A stretch of DNA of 64,000 nt, taken from contig NZ_JAFCJT010000007.1 of assembly GCF_018130785.1 (NCBI RefSeq), positions 124,001 to 188,000 of the forward strand, written 5' to 3'. The DNA comes from Bradyrhizobium liaoningense (GTDB taxonomy: Bacteria; Pseudomonadota; Alphaproteobacteria; Rhizobiales; Xanthobacteraceae). Position 1 is the first letter of the stretch. Each line of letters starts with the position of its first letter. Positions 34,431 to 43,705 of the stretch are shown here, piece by piece. A program made the position numbers and the translations under genes. The notes beneath the pieces were generated by a model, which made no database searches, was not told where the DNA came from, and saw nothing but the letters and a program-made list of their open reading frames with translations.

Positions 34431-35441
34431 CTAGCTTGTGCGCACTGTCTCGGCATCGTCTGCCGCGGCCGGCTCGAAGCATTGACGTGGAAGAAGGAAG
34501 ATCCATGTGACGAACACGAACGGCGCCGTAAGCGCAGGGATGGCGAGAGGCGTCAAGGCAACGTTCAGTGCCGCTTGTGCGATGACCGTCACCAGCGTGC
34601 CCAGCATGGCGTAGATCGCGACCCGCCAGCTCGGTCGGTAGAACACGGCACCCAGTGCGATCGCCGTCAGAACAGGGCTGAAACCGAGAAGACCGCCGGT
34701 GATCAGCTCGCTTTCGGCGCCAAAAAGATGGGCCGTCAGAACTGCCACTATCGCACCGGCGAGAGCGAATGCGGCGGCACTCAATGAGTTCACCGCCAGA
34801 CCGACGAGCAGTAGCAGGGCGGCCACGCCGTTCGCCTTCAGGAAGACCTGTGAGACGCTTTGAAGCACACCCTGGAGGAGGTCGATCAGCTTGAGTGGGC
34901 TGGCCTCGTAGGGGTGAAACGCAACGACAACGTTGCCAGCCGGTAGTGCAGCCCCCACGAGGCCGGAAAATCCATACGTGGCCAGCAGAAGCAGCCATGT
35001 CGTGAGCACGAACGGAAACGTGAGGCTGGATACACCCCAGGGCTTGAGGGCGTTGACAGTCCCAAGCATCGCGATGACCGAAACCGCCGCGCCCAACACC
35101 ACATAGATCCACATGAGTGCGTTCGGAGCCAGAAATGTCGCCAACGCAAGTCCGACAAGGACGCCGTTGTATCCGTAGAGCCCTGCATGGAGTGACTCGC
35201 GATCGGCGTTAAGCCATTGCGCCGTCAGGTTTGCCACGACGACAGCGAGGACACCGGCAATTACCACTCGGGGGACGCCAGCCGCGTATGAAGCCCAGCC
35301 GATCGCGGCCAGAAAGAGAATCCCGGTTAGCGGGTTGTTCTGAAACATGACTTGCCCGATGCCGCGCAAATTGATGTCCAGGAACCGCACGATGCCTGAC
35401 GACGCGGCGAGGCCTTCCCACTTTGCCAAGATCGTTTCCAC
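34431..35441 (-). CDS. Urea transporter (UT family)
   Basis: This 336-residue channel protein shows the two-fold repeat of urea transporters. Each half has an NNPLTG- or LTPLAIPALTAPFVF-type segment, with GLYGYNGVLVGLAL in the first half and GLLGFSPVLTAIALGA in the second. UT-family proteins allow passive urea entry. It lies 63 bases downstream of ureD on the same strand, so it very likely supplies substrate to the urease encoded upstream. It is not the Urt ABC system. Confidence 0.9.
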   Translation of the reverse strand: METILAKWEGLAASSGIVRFLDINLRGIGQVMFQNNPLTGILFLAAIGWASYAAGVPRVVIAGVLAVVVANLTAQWLNADRESLHAGLYGYNGVLVGLALATFLAPNALMWIYVVLGAAVSVIAMLGTVNALKPWGVSSLTFPFVLTTWLLLLATYGFSGLVGAALPAGNVVVAFHPYEASPLKLIDLLQGVLQSVSQVFLKANGVAALLLLVGLAVNSLSAAAFALAGAIVAVLTAHLFGAESELITGGLLGFSPVLTAIALGAVFYRPSWRVAIYAMLGTLVTVIAQAALNVALTPLAIPALTAPFVFVTWIFLLPRQCFEPAAADDAETVRTS

Positions 35442-35504
35442 TGCTGCCTCCTCGAACGTGTCGACATCAGCTGTTGGAGATCACCTGTTGGTGCCGTTGG
35501 TCCG

Positions 35505-36455
35505 CTAGCGCCATAGATAGGGCGGTGGCAGCGCGGCGCCGATGATCTCCTGACGCACCACGCTCCAGAACTCGCGCACCTTGGCTTTCACTTGCGCGGT
35601 TTCGCGGCCCAATACCTTGAAGATCACGCCAGCATCATTGGGCAAACGACAGGCTCCGAACGCAACACCGTCCGCAAGGTTGACATCGGCCCCCGCGCGC
35701 TCGTGGATCCGGTCTGCCTTGTCCTTGGGGGCGCACAGGATCACGTTGGCGAACACATCAAAGGAATCCATCACGCCAGTCTGCCGCATCGCATATCGCC
35801 GCGGTTCGATTACCAGCTTCTCGGAGAACAAGGAACGACCATCGGGCCGCGCCGCTGCCGTTGATACCGACAGCACGGTTGCTCCGAAGCACTCGTCGGG
35901 ATGATGGTGCTTTCGGCCCGGTTGAATGATTTCCGAGAGCAGCAATGTGGCTGACGGAGCAACGGAGATTTGTGTGTCGCTGACAAACCGAGAGTGCCGG
36001 TGCGGGATCACGGGCTCGGGAAGAAACTCCAGGTATGCGTCGTCGGCAAGCGCAATAGCTTGGCTTTGCGCCGCGTAATTGGCGTCCATCGCATGGATCT
36101 TGGTTGCCGATTGGGAGGTGAGGTGAGCTTGCGCGCCCGGATGAAGGGTGATGTCCAGACCGAGCCTGTCTCCCTGCAGCAGGCAGCCCGTGGTGGTGAT
36201 CAGGAACACGTAGGCCAAACCTGGCATTTGTTCGTCGCAATGCAACGCGCGCTGCACCATGTAGGGAGAACGGCGTTCCAGGTTTGCCAGGATCGTCTCG
36301 CCCGAGCGGCGCTCGAAGCCCAGACGGAGGAAGCCCGTCTTGCCCACAGTGCCGCTGCTCATTTGCGGCGGCTCGTCCTGGAACGAGGCGAATTCCGGCA
36401 TCGATGCGCCGAGCGTTTCAGCGCGTGTCCAGGGAGGAAAGGCCGCCGGTATCAT
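35505..36455 (-). CDS. ureD: Urease accessory protein UreD
   Basis: The 316-residue UreD scaffold helps load nickel into apo-urease together with UreF and UreG. Recognisable segments are GFLRLGFERRSGETILANLERRSPYMVQRAL, given here only as a domain span near residues 40-70, the SQSATKIHAM motif and LEFLPEPVIPHRHSRF. The last is the classical FxPxPxIPFxxSR region with one change. The start overlaps the ureG stop by 4 bases. A start inside the frame (MPEFASF, 19 residues in) is also possible. Placing ureD last, rather than before ureA, is a less common order. Confidence 0.92.
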   Translation of the reverse strand: MIPAAFPPWTRAETLGASMPEFASFQDEPPQMSSGTVGKTGFLRLGFERRSGETILANLERRSPYMVQRALHCDEQMPGLAYVFLITTTGCLLQGDRLGLDITLHPGAQAHLTSQSATKIHAMDANYAAQSQAIALADDAYLEFLPEPVIPHRHSRFVSDTQISVAPSATLLLSEIIQPGRKHHHPDECFGATVLSVSTAAARPDGRSLFSEKLVIEPRRYAMRQTGVMDSFDVFANVILCAPKDKADRIHERAGADVNLADGVAFGACRLPNDAGVIFKVLGRETAQVKAKVREFWSVVRQEIIGAALPPPYLWR

Positions 36456-37096
36456 GCTGAGCGCCGCGCGCGCGGATTGATATCGAACAGAAATTCCCGC
36501 TCGATCAGCGCGACCAACTCCGGAATGCCTTCCCCCGTCTTGCAGTTCGTGAACAGGAACGGCTTGCTACCGCGCATCATCCGCGAATCCTGCTCCATCA
36601 CGTCAAGGCTGGCCCCGACATAGGGGGCAAGATCTGTTTTATTGATCACCAGGATGTCGGAATACGTGATCCCGGGTCCGTTCTTGCGAGGGATCTTATC
36701 GCCCGCGGCGACGTCGATTACATAAATGAAGTAGTCCACCAGCGCCGGCGAAAAGGTCAGCGTGAGATTATCGCCGCCGCTTTCGATCAGCACAACGTCG
36801 CTATCCGGAAAACGCTGTTCCATATCCTCGACCGCTGCGAGGTTCATGCTTGGATCTTCGCGCACCGCAGTATGAGGGCAGGCACCTGTCTCCACTCCGA
36901 GAATACGTTCCTGGAGCAGAACACCCTTGAGCGTACGCTGAACGTGCTTGGCGTCTTCGGTCGTTACCACGTCATTGGTGATGATAAGCACCTTGATGCC
37001 GAGGTCTAGCAAGCGCGGTGTAATGGCTTCCACGATCGCGGTCTTGCCTGATCCGACCGGCCCGCCGATGCCGATGCGCGTGATATTGTTCGACAT
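36452..37096 (-). CDS. ureG: Urease accessory GTPase UreG
   Basis: The 214-residue SIMIBI-class GTPase delivers nickel to urease. It has the P-loop GPVGSGKT (12-19), metal-binding Cys73-Pro74-His75 in ETGACPHTAVRED, and a guanine-specificity NKTD motif in LVINKTDLAPYVG. The length is normal. It lies between ureF (18-base gap) and ureD (4-base overlap) in the single urease operon. Confidence 0.96.
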   Translation of the reverse strand: MSNNITRIGIGGPVGSGKTAIVEAITPRLLDLGIKVLIITNDVVTTEDAKHVQRTLKGVLLQERILGVETGACPHTAVREDPSMNLAAVEDMEQRFPDSDVVLIESGGDNLTLTFSPALVDYFIYVIDVAAGDKIPRKNGPGITYSDILVINKTDLAPYVGASLDVMEQDSRMMRGSKPFLFTNCKTGEGIPELVALIEREFLFDINPRARRSA

Positions 37097-37114
37097 CAGA
37101 AGCTCCCTTCAACG

Positions 37115-37834
37115 TCAGCTCATGAACAGGCGCACATGGGCCCTGGTGTGGATCGCCGTCAGAATTTCCGTCAACGGAGCAAAGCCCGCCATGTCCGACA
37201 GCCGCGCCGCCGCGACGGTCGCGTACATCCCTTCCGTTTGCCCGGTAAGCTCGAAGAGAATCTTCTGCGTCTCGATGTGGCTGACTTTCATCAATCGTAA
37301 GGCCGCACCAAGGATCGTTGTCGCAACGCCATACTGGTGTACGACAAACGCCTGGCTGGCAGGCAGATCCTGTACGGCAAAATTGATGGCCAGGGCTATC
37401 GGGTAGCAACCGGGGGTAACGGACTTTTCAATGCATTCACGCCAGGTGCGAAGCAGCGGCGCGCCCACTACCTCCACGCCCATCTCCGTGAACTTCTTGC
37501 CCATGCGAACTGACATTGTCCGCACTTCGTCTGAAAGCTTGCGCGAATATACCTGCGCATCGATCCGGGCAAGGGTATCGACGTCGCTGGCCGTTGCCGC
37601 CCGATGCGCGGCGATCAGCGCGATACAATCGCCGCGCGCCGCCTGCTCCAACGCGGTGCGCGCGAACGCTCGAAGCGTAGCCGCGTCGGTGACGACACCT
37701 TTCTGAATGGCGGATTCGAGGCCGGAAGAGAACGCGAATGCGCCAATGGGAAACATCGAGTCTCCAAACTGCAGCATCCGCGAAAGAAATGCGGTGCTTC
37801 TCGTCGCATCGACGCCATCATTCTCGATGGTCAT
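37115..37834 (-). CDS. ureF: Urease accessory protein UreF
   Basis: The 239-residue helical protein activates UreG's GTPase within the UreDFG complex. Typical segments are FGDSMFPIGAFAFSSGLE near the N-terminus and NFAVQDLPASQAFVVHQYG in the second half. The frame is open much further upstream, but the start MTIENDGVDATR gives family length. It also overlaps the end of ureE by 17 bases, as in other compact urease operons. Confidence 0.92.
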   Translation of the reverse strand: MTIENDGVDATRSTAFLSRMLQFGDSMFPIGAFAFSSGLESAIQKGVVTDAATLRAFARTALEQAARGDCIALIAAHRAATASDVDTLARIDAQVYSRKLSDEVRTMSVRMGKKFTEMGVEVVGAPLLRTWRECIEKSVTPGCYPIALAINFAVQDLPASQAFVVHQYGVATTILGAALRLMKVSHIETQKILFELTGQTEGMYATVAAARLSDMAGFAPLTEILTAIHTRAHVRLFMS

Positions 37835-38510
37835 GAGCAGAACCGGCCGTTGCTGGCGATATTCGTCCCTGGGCGGGGGCTTCCTGATGAGGATGGACGT
37901 GCGTCGGTGGGCGTCCGTACACACGTCCCGTCTCGGCCTCGACACCGGCATAGTTCTCATGGGTGTGCGAATGCACCGGCCCCTCTGCACCACCGAAGAG
38001 CCGACGTGATTCATGCGGGGCGAGGTAGGGAACGACCTCTCGGCGGGATACGAACTCGTAGCGGATTCCCTCAAAACGGTGGGTATTCATGACGGATGCC
38101 ATCACCTTGCGATCGACGGTGAGCGGGACATAGACGAGATTGTCCTTGACCAATGCCGGCCAATGCTGATTACCCATGGCGTGGCCAAGTTCAACGCAGG
38201 TGCGCATTGCCACTTCGGGCACGAGTCTCGCTAGACCGTCCAGATGCACGATCATCACGTCACGCAGTTCGATTCGCGCGACAAGCGCCGAGAGCGCTTG
38301 GGCATCCCAGAGCAGCACGTCGCCGTCGCGGATATGGGTGCCGCGGTCGATCGAGACTGCGATCTCCACACCCTTTGCAGTCGTCTTGCGAAAGCGGCTC
38401 TTCTGCGCTTCCCACTGGTCGATCTCCAGCAAGTCCGTGTTCGCGGCAGACAGGCGCTCGGCCCATTCGCGATCGCCGATGTTGCCGAGAACGGTCTGGA
38501 TGACGATCAC
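37818..38510 (-). CDS. ureE: Urease accessory nickel chaperone UreE
   Basis: The 230-residue nickel-binding chaperone has an N-terminal peptide-binding domain (~1-75) and a metal-binding domain (~80-150; MIVHLDGLARLV and ELGHAMGNQHWP with the dimer-bridging His). The His-rich C-terminus (VHSHTHENY, THVHPHQE) can store additional nickel. It ends SAHDHRE. It is longer than the ~150-residue enterobacterial UreE because of this tail. It follows ureC by 10 bases. Confidence 0.92.
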   Translation of the reverse strand: MIVIQTVLGNIGDREWAERLSAANTDLLEIDQWEAQKSRFRKTTAKGVEIAVSIDRGTHIRDGDVLLWDAQALSALVARIELRDVMIVHLDGLARLVPEVAMRTCVELGHAMGNQHWPALVKDNLVYVPLTVDRKVMASVMNTHRFEGIRYEFVSRREVVPYLAPHESRRLFGGAEGPVHSHTHENYAGVEAETGRVYGRPPTHVHPHQEAPAQGRISPATAGSAHDHRE

Positions 38511-38520
38511 GGCACGCTCC

Positions 38521-40242
38521 TCAACTAAAGAAATACTTCTGGTTTAGCGAGATCGTCGTCAATGGCTGCACGGTCGCGTGCTTGCCGTCGACGGTCACGG
38601 CGAAAGTCTCCGGACTTACTTCAATTTTCGGAGTCCCGGCATTTCGGACCATATCGCGCTTGCCGATCTTGCGCACGTTTCGCACCGGCATCACCTGCCG
38701 GCGAAGCCCCAGCTGCTCCTTGATCCCGGCAGTGTGAGCGACGCCGGAGACGAACGTGATGCAGTTGGCCGCCAACGCATCACCGTAGGCGCCGAACATG
38801 GGCCGATAGTAGGTGGGCTGCGGCGTCGGCAGCGACGCGTTTGGGTCGCCCATCACCGCCCAGCTTATAAAGCCGTTCTTGATCACAAGCTTCGGCTTGG
38901 CGCCGAAGAACGCCGGCTCCCACAGGACGAGGTCGGCGATCTTGCCGACCTCGACGGAGCCCAGCACGTCGGCAATACCATGCGTGATCGCCGGGTTGAT
39001 CGTGATCTTCGCCACGTAGCGCAGCACCCGGAAATTGTCGTTGCCGGGCGCGTCCTCCGGCAGCTTGCCGCGTCCAGTCTTCATCGCATCAGCGGTCTGG
39101 ATGCAACGCAGCCAGCATTCGCCGATGCGTCCCATGGCCTGGGAATCGCTTGAGAACATCGAGATTACGCCGAGATCCTGAAGGACGTTTTCCGCGGCGA
39201 TGGTTTCAGCGCGGATACGGCTCTCGGTGAACGCAACGTCCGACGGGATGTCGGGGCTGAGGTGGTGACAGACCATGATCATGTCATAGAGCTCCGCCTG
39301 CGAATTGATGCCGTAGGGGAGCGTGGGGTTGGTCGAAGACGGCAAGACGTTGGGAAGGCCCGCGATCTTGATGATGTCAGGGGCGTGGCCGCCGCCGGAT
39401 CCTTCGGTATGAAACGAATGGACCGTCCGCCCCTCGAATGCCTCGATCGAATCGTCGACGAAACCGGATTCGTTCAGCGTGTCGGTATGGATGCACACTT
39501 GAGTGTCGGTCTCGTCTGCGACTGTCAGCGCGGACCGAAGCACCGCGGGGGTGGTGCCCCAGTCTTCATGACATTTCACGCCGACCGCGCCCGCCTCGAT
39601 CTGTTCAACCAGGGCCGCCTTGCCGTGTCCGTGCCCCTTGCCGAGAATGCCGACGTTGAGCGGCCAGTTTTCGAACGCGCGTAACATCATTCTGATGTTT
39701 CCGGGACCCGACGTGACCGTCGTCGCGTAGGAGCCGTCCGAAGGACCGGTACCGCCACCGATCAAGGTCGTGGTGCCGTTTGAGAGCGCTGCCTGCGCCT
39801 GCTGCGGAGAAATGAAGTGAATGTGTGTATCGATCCCGGCGGCCGTCAGGATCAGATGTGAGCCCGAGATGGCATCGGTGGTAAGGCCGATCTCCAGGCC
39901 AGGTGTAACGCGATCCATCGTCTGCGGATTGCCGGCCTTGCCGATCGCACTGATGCGGCCGTCCCTGATTCCCACATCCGCCTTTACCACGCCCAGCACG
40001 GCGTCAATCACGGTCACGTTGGTGATCACGAGATCAGGAGCACCGCCCGCCCGCGTCACCTGATTGTCCATGCCCATGCCTTCACGCATGCTCTTGCCGC
40101 CGCCGAAGACGAGCTCGTCGCCGTAGCCACCGCGTAAATCGCGCTCAATCTCGACGAACAAGCCGGTATCGCCCAATCGGATGCGATCACCCGTCGTCGG
40201 ACCGAAGAGGCCGACATATTCTTTCCGAGACATGGTAGGCAT
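38521..40242 (-). CDS. ureC: Urease alpha subunit UreC
   Basis: The 573-residue catalytic subunit hydrolyses urea to ammonia and carbamate with a di-nickel centre. All key residues are present at Klebsiella numbering plus six: nickel ligands His140, His142, His252, His278 and Asp366, the carbamylated Lys223, and flap residues Cys325-His326 in MVCHHLSPDIP. The Lys lies in GVKCHEDWG, where Leu, Ile or Val is more usual in place of Cys224. The length is normal. UreA and UreB are separate, as in most bacteria. Confidence 0.97.
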   Translation of the reverse strand: MPTMSRKEYVGLFGPTTGDRIRLGDTGLFVEIERDLRGGYGDELVFGGGKSMREGMGMDNQVTRAGGAPDLVITNVTVIDAVLGVVKADVGIRDGRISAIGKAGNPQTMDRVTPGLEIGLTTDAISGSHLILTAAGIDTHIHFISPQQAQAALSNGTTTLIGGGTGPSDGSYATTVTSGPGNIRMMLRAFENWPLNVGILGKGHGHGKAALVEQIEAGAVGVKCHEDWGTTPAVLRSALTVADETDTQVCIHTDTLNESGFVDDSIEAFEGRTVHSFHTEGSGGGHAPDIIKIAGLPNVLPSSTNPTLPYGINSQAELYDMIMVCHHLSPDIPSDVAFTESRIRAETIAAENVLQDLGVISMFSSDSQAMGRIGECWLRCIQTADAMKTGRGKLPEDAPGNDNFRVLRYVAKITINPAITHGIADVLGSVEVGKIADLVLWEPAFFGAKPKLVIKNGFISWAVMGDPNASLPTPQPTYYRPMFGAYGDALAANCITFVSGVAHTAGIKEQLGLRRQVMPVRNVRKIGKRDMVRNAGTPKIEVSPETFAVTVDGKHATVQPLTTISLNQKYFFS

Positions 40243-40286
40243 ACTGGCCCTCGTTCAAGATTTGCCTTTGGACGTGACCTCGCGTC

Positions 40287-40724
40287 CTATATCGAGCGGA
40301 AACCCCGCTTCGCTGCCAGCGCCACCGCCTTGGATTTGACCGTGGCGGCGTCCTGGCCTGCGGTGGGACCATCGACGAGATTGTTGAAACCATAGACGGC
40401 CCGGTTGCCGCCGTAGGGAACGAGTTGAACCTCGCGTTCGTCCCCGGGCTCGAACCGTGTTGCGGTTGATGACGGGATGTTCAGGCGCAACCCGAAGGCC
40501 GCTGCGCGATCGAATTCCAGCGCAGGATTGACTTCGAAAAAATGAAAGTGCGATCCGACCTGTATCGGGCGATCACCGGCATTGCGCACCTTAAGCGTCG
40601 TCACCGGACGATCGGCATCGAATGTGATCGCCGCTGAACTGCACACGTAACCGCCGACCGGTACGTCCTCTGTCGCCGGGTCGATATTTGCGGCGACAGC
40701 GGGGCCCACTTTTGGTCCAGCCAT
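40287..40724 (-). CDS. ureB: Urease beta subunit UreB
   Basis: The 145-residue structural subunit of the (alpha-beta-gamma)3 urease has the family core VRNAGDRPIQVGSHFHFFEVNPALEFDR (span ~46-73, His pair in the middle), and VPYGGNRAVYGFNNLVDG follows. A C-terminal extension of ~25 residues (TVKSKAVALAAKRGFRSI) exceeds the enterobacterial ~106. It is encoded between ureA and ureC in the same operon. Confidence 0.95.
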   Translation of the reverse strand: MAGPKVGPAVAANIDPATEDVPVGGYVCSSAAITFDADRPVTTLKVRNAGDRPIQVGSHFHFFEVNPALEFDRAAAFGLRLNIPSSTATRFEPGDEREVQLVPYGGNRAVYGFNNLVDGPTAGQDAATVKSKAVALAAKRGFRSI

Positions 40725-40744
40725 GTTAGCCTCCTGTCAGGCAC

Positions 40745-41047
40745 TCACTGGACGGGCGTGTGCACCGTCACCAGGCGGCTGCCGTCGGTGAACACCGCCT
40801 CGATTTGAACCATCGGAATAAGATCGGCGACGCCATCCATCACATCAGCCTTGGTCAGCACGGTACGCGCCTCCTTGGTTACGTCTTCGATCGTTTTCCC
40901 GGCGCGCGCGCCGTCAAGAGCGACCGCTGATATGACCGCGACGGCTTCGGGATAATTGAGCTTGAGGCCCTTGGCTCTTCGCTTTAACGCGACATCTGCC
41001 ATCATGTAGACGAGCAGCTTGTCGAACTCTCTCGGAGTGAGCTGCAT
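40745..41047 (-). CDS. ureA: Urease gamma subunit UreA
   Basis: The 100-residue small subunit starts MQLTPREFDKLLVYM behind CCGGAGG. The frame is open 41 codons further upstream, but this start gives the exact family length. The family core LKLNYPEAVAVISAVALDGARAGKT (span ~28-52) is present, as is the C-terminal VQIEAVFTDGSRLVTVHTPV. It is the first gene of ureABCEFGD and transcription should begin in the 41048-41308 region, divergent from the nickel permease. Confidence 0.96.
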   Translation of the reverse strand: MQLTPREFDKLLVYMMADVALKRRAKGLKLNYPEAVAVISAVALDGARAGKTIEDVTKEARTVLTKADVMDGVADLIPMVQIEAVFTDGSRLVTVHTPVQ

Positions 41048-41308
41048 GCAATCCTCCGGCTCTGCCTGCCTGCCTGCTTTGCTTTGGGAAAAGCAGGTGG
41101 CTGTTGGTTCCGCGGAACGGTCGTCAGAATCTCCGTTCAACGAAACTACCCGATAGTAGGTGCCCCACAACTGGAAGTGTCAATCAGGGTTCTCCCCCGG
41201 TCGTCTATCGGAATTGCCCTGATGGACCAGCCGTTGCGGATGGACCTATCGTCCCAGGTTTTCCGCGCGAAAGTGCCTTGGCTTCGATGCCATCTTGAAA
41301 CGTGCGCA
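41048..41308. promoter_or_regulatory. Divergent promoter region between ureA and the Ni/Co permease gene
   Basis: About 260 bases separate the two start codons. The arrangement suggests coordinated control of urease and nickel uptake. I see no unambiguous NtrC, NikR or sigma-54 site. Confidence 0.45.
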
Positions 41309-42145
41309 ATGACCGAAGCCACCCTGAACGTTGCGTCCTTCCTGTTTCTCGGCTTATTCCTCGGGATGCGGCATGCAACCGACGCCGACCACGTGGTCGC
41401 CATTGCGACCATCGTCAGTCGCGAGCGAGGCTTGGCGGGTGCGGCGCTGATTGGCGCCGCCTGGGGGGTCGGACACACCGTGACGGTCATGGCAGTCGGC
41501 GCGGCAATCATCGTGTTCGGGGTCGTCATTCCGCCGCGGCTCGGCATGTCGATGGAATTTGCCGTCGGCATCATGCTCGTCCTGCTCGGTGTGCTCACCC
41601 TGGCAGGCATTTGCCGCACGGGCGGTGTGGCCCACGCGCATGAGGGCGTTCCCGGCGCACATGAGCTCGACGTCCACGATCATCTCCATGCACACGGCGA
41701 CTATTTGCACCGGCACCCGCATGGTCATGGCGTCGGCGCGCACGGGCACGCCGACGAGCAAGCGCCATTGGCGCGGCTCGACCGCAGCGGGCTCAGCCGA
41801 ATCGCGTTCTACGGCTGGCTGCGACCCTTCGTGGTCGGCCTCGTGCACGGCCTGGCAGGGTCAGCCGCAATCGCCCTGATGATCCTGTCTATTATCCGCG
41901 AACCGATGGCCGCGCTCGGGTATCTGCTGCTATTCGGGCTCGGGACTATCCTTGGAATGATGCTGATCACGCTGATCCTGTCGGCGCCGTTTACGTTCAC
42001 GGCTGTCAATCTGCCGAAGTTCAATTGGCGCCTTCGCGTGGCATCGGGCCTGATCAGCGTCTCCTTCGGGGTGGTCCTGATCTACGGCATCTGTTTTGCC
42101 GAGGGCGGCTTGTTCGCTGACGCGCCGATCTGGGAACCTCGTTGA
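41309..42145 (+). CDS. Nickel/cobalt transporter (NiCoT/RcnA-UreH-like)
   Basis: This 278-residue inner-membrane protein starts MTEATLNVASFL; an ATG at 41221 is possible but less suitable. The hallmark RHATDADHVVAI (21-32) matches the metal-selectivity signature of NiCoT permeases. A His-rich cytoplasmic or periplasmic loop (~109-148, with DHLHAHG, HRHPHGHG and AHGH) may bind metal. Six to seven membrane segments fit the family. Its divergent position next to ureA makes nickel supply for urease the likely role, though RcnA-like export cannot be excluded. Confidence 0.87.
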   Translation: MTEATLNVASFLFLGLFLGMRHATDADHVVAIATIVSRERGLAGAALIGAAWGVGHTVTVMAVGAAIIVFGVVIPPRLGMSMEFAVGIMLVLLGVLTLAGICRTGGVAHAHEGVPGAHELDVHDHLHAHGDYLHRHPHGHGVGAHGHADEQAPLARLDRSGLSRIAFYGWLRPFVVGLVHGLAGSAAIALMILSIIREPMAALGYLLLFGLGTILGMMLITLILSAPFTFTAVNLPKFNWRLRVASGLISVSFGVVLIYGICFAEGGLFADAPIWEPR

Positions 42146-42909
42146 CCTCGTGTGCATCGCCGCGTTCTTCCGCTCCTGAACGAGTCTATCCAGGCAGGGA
42201 AATACAGGCGGCGGCATTTGTCTTTCAGGGTAATTCCTCATCTCCATTGAGGTGATCATCCGATGCCGTGCGGTGCGACAGTAGCGCAGTCTCCCGCAAA
42301 CATCGTCGGTGCGGCGTGGAGACACGCGTGCAGGCGATCTCTCGTTGGCGCTGACGGTTCCGGCGATCTCGTCGGGCCGGCAATCCGCACTGCTCTTGAT
42401 TCTGGCTGTGGCGTTCCTTGGGGGGCTCGCCATGGCGTTCTGGTCTTATTGGGGCGATATGCATCCAGTGGCCTTCGTGCCCAGGACGGGCGAATTTCCC
42501 GATCAGGCAAAGGCCGTGACGGGAGGGAGCCCCAATGACCAAGGGAGCCAAGTGGTCATGAAGCGCCTCACTGCGATGGCGGGTGTGGGAATGGTGGTCA
42601 TGTGCGCGGCGTTCGCTGCTGCCGCAAGACCCGGCGCTTCCGTCGAACGCAGCCTGGCAATGGATGCTGTCAGGGACGATGTCCGTACCGCGGGCGCGGG
42701 CGATACTGCTGCCAAGAATGCCAGCCCGCGAGTGTCGCATGGAGTCCGCAGTCGACGGCGGCCGCACACGACGGCGTTGCCGCGAGGGAAGAGCGAGCGC
42801 AATATTCAGCTGCGCCAGCAACAACAGAAATCCGATTGATGGCAGGTTAGGCTTACGGGCTTCGGTAAGAAGCGCACCGGCGGTCGTCGGGATCAGGGAG
42901 GACAAGACC
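42146..42909. other. Gap with one doubtful frame
   Basis: Frames overlap on both strands here. Apart from the candidate at 42309-42839 nothing is recognisable. The promoter of the BI-1 gene is expected at the right end. Confidence 0.4.
42309..42839 (+). CDS. Doubtful hypothetical protein with one or two membrane segments
   Basis: The 176-codon frame has a hydrophobic stretch (ALLLILAVAFLGGLAMAFW), a second one beginning KRLTAMAGVGMVVM, and a basic tail. A shorter product from the second Met would look like a small exported protein. A minus-strand frame of similar length overlaps it, so coding is not proven. Confidence 0.3.
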   Translation: MRRGDTRAGDLSLALTVPAISSGRQSALLLILAVAFLGGLAMAFWSYWGDMHPVAFVPRTGEFPDQAKAVTGGSPNDQGSQVVMKRLTAMAGVGMVVMCAAFAAAARPGASVERSLAMDAVRDDVRTAGAGDTAAKNASPRVSHGVRSRRRPHTTALPRGKSERNIQLRQQQQKSD

Positions 42910-43623
42910 ATGTCAGATTACGATCGAAATGCAGGCGCGCCCGGTCTTCCCGCCGACGCCGCCATCGCGATAGACGCCGGCCTGCGCGCTCACATGCTGC
43001 GCGTGTACAACTATATGGCCGCGGGTGTTGGCCTCACCGGCGTTGTCGCGTTTTTAACCTATCAGTTCACCGGCCCTGAATTGCTTCAGAGCCCGCTGAT
43101 GTGGGTGTTGATACTGGCACCGCTGGGGCTGGTGTTTTTCATCAGCGCACGGATCAATACGTTGTCAGCGGAAACTGCGCGAGCATTGTTCTTCCTCTAT
43201 GCGGCCCTGGTCGGGGTTTCATTGTCGACCATTTTTCACATCTACACGCAATCCTCGATCACGCGGGTGTTCCTTATCTCGGCGGCGGCTTTCGGTGCGC
43301 TCAGTATCTGGGGCTACACCACCCAGCGAAACCTGTCGGGATTCGGAACTTTCCTGTTCATGGGTCTGGTCGGCATCATTATCGCGAGCCTGGTCAATCT
43401 GTTCCTGAGATCGAGCGGGCTGGACTGGATCATTTCCATCATCGGCGTCGGTGTCTTTGCGGGCCTCACCGCCTACGATACCCAGCGGATCAAGGCCATG
43501 TACGACCGCGGCGATGACGCCACTTCTGCAGGCCGCAAGGCCGTGATGGGCGCGCTTTCGCTCTACCTCAACTTCATCAACCTTTTCATGATGCTGCTAC
43601 GACTGATGGGCGGGCGACGCTAG
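42910..43623 (+). CDS. Bax inhibitor-1/YccA family membrane protein
   Basis: The 237-residue protein starts MSDYDRNAGAPG and has seven hydrophobic segments, including the family-typical GVGVFAGLTAYDTQRIKAMY near the C-terminus with the acidic residue of the BI-1 pH-sensitive calcium-leak centre. YccA-type bacterial homologues modulate FtsH or membrane calcium flux. The ATG is preceded by AGGGAGGAC. It is monocistronic, 82 bases before the carbonic anhydrase gene on the same strand. Confidence 0.92.
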   Translation: MSDYDRNAGAPGLPADAAIAIDAGLRAHMLRVYNYMAAGVGLTGVVAFLTYQFTGPELLQSPLMWVLILAPLGLVFFISARINTLSAETARALFFLYAALVGVSLSTIFHIYTQSSITRVFLISAAAFGALSIWGYTTQRNLSGFGTFLFMGLVGIIIASLVNLFLRSSGLDWIISIIGVGVFAGLTAYDTQRIKAMYDRGDDATSAGRKAVMGALSLYLNFINLFMMLLRLMGGRR

Positions 43624-43705
43624 GGCACGACGATCTCAGAGGCGCGGAGCGGATGCAGGCGAGGAGAGCAAGGGGGGATAATGAAAACAGGGAAGGAGAA
43701 ATCTT

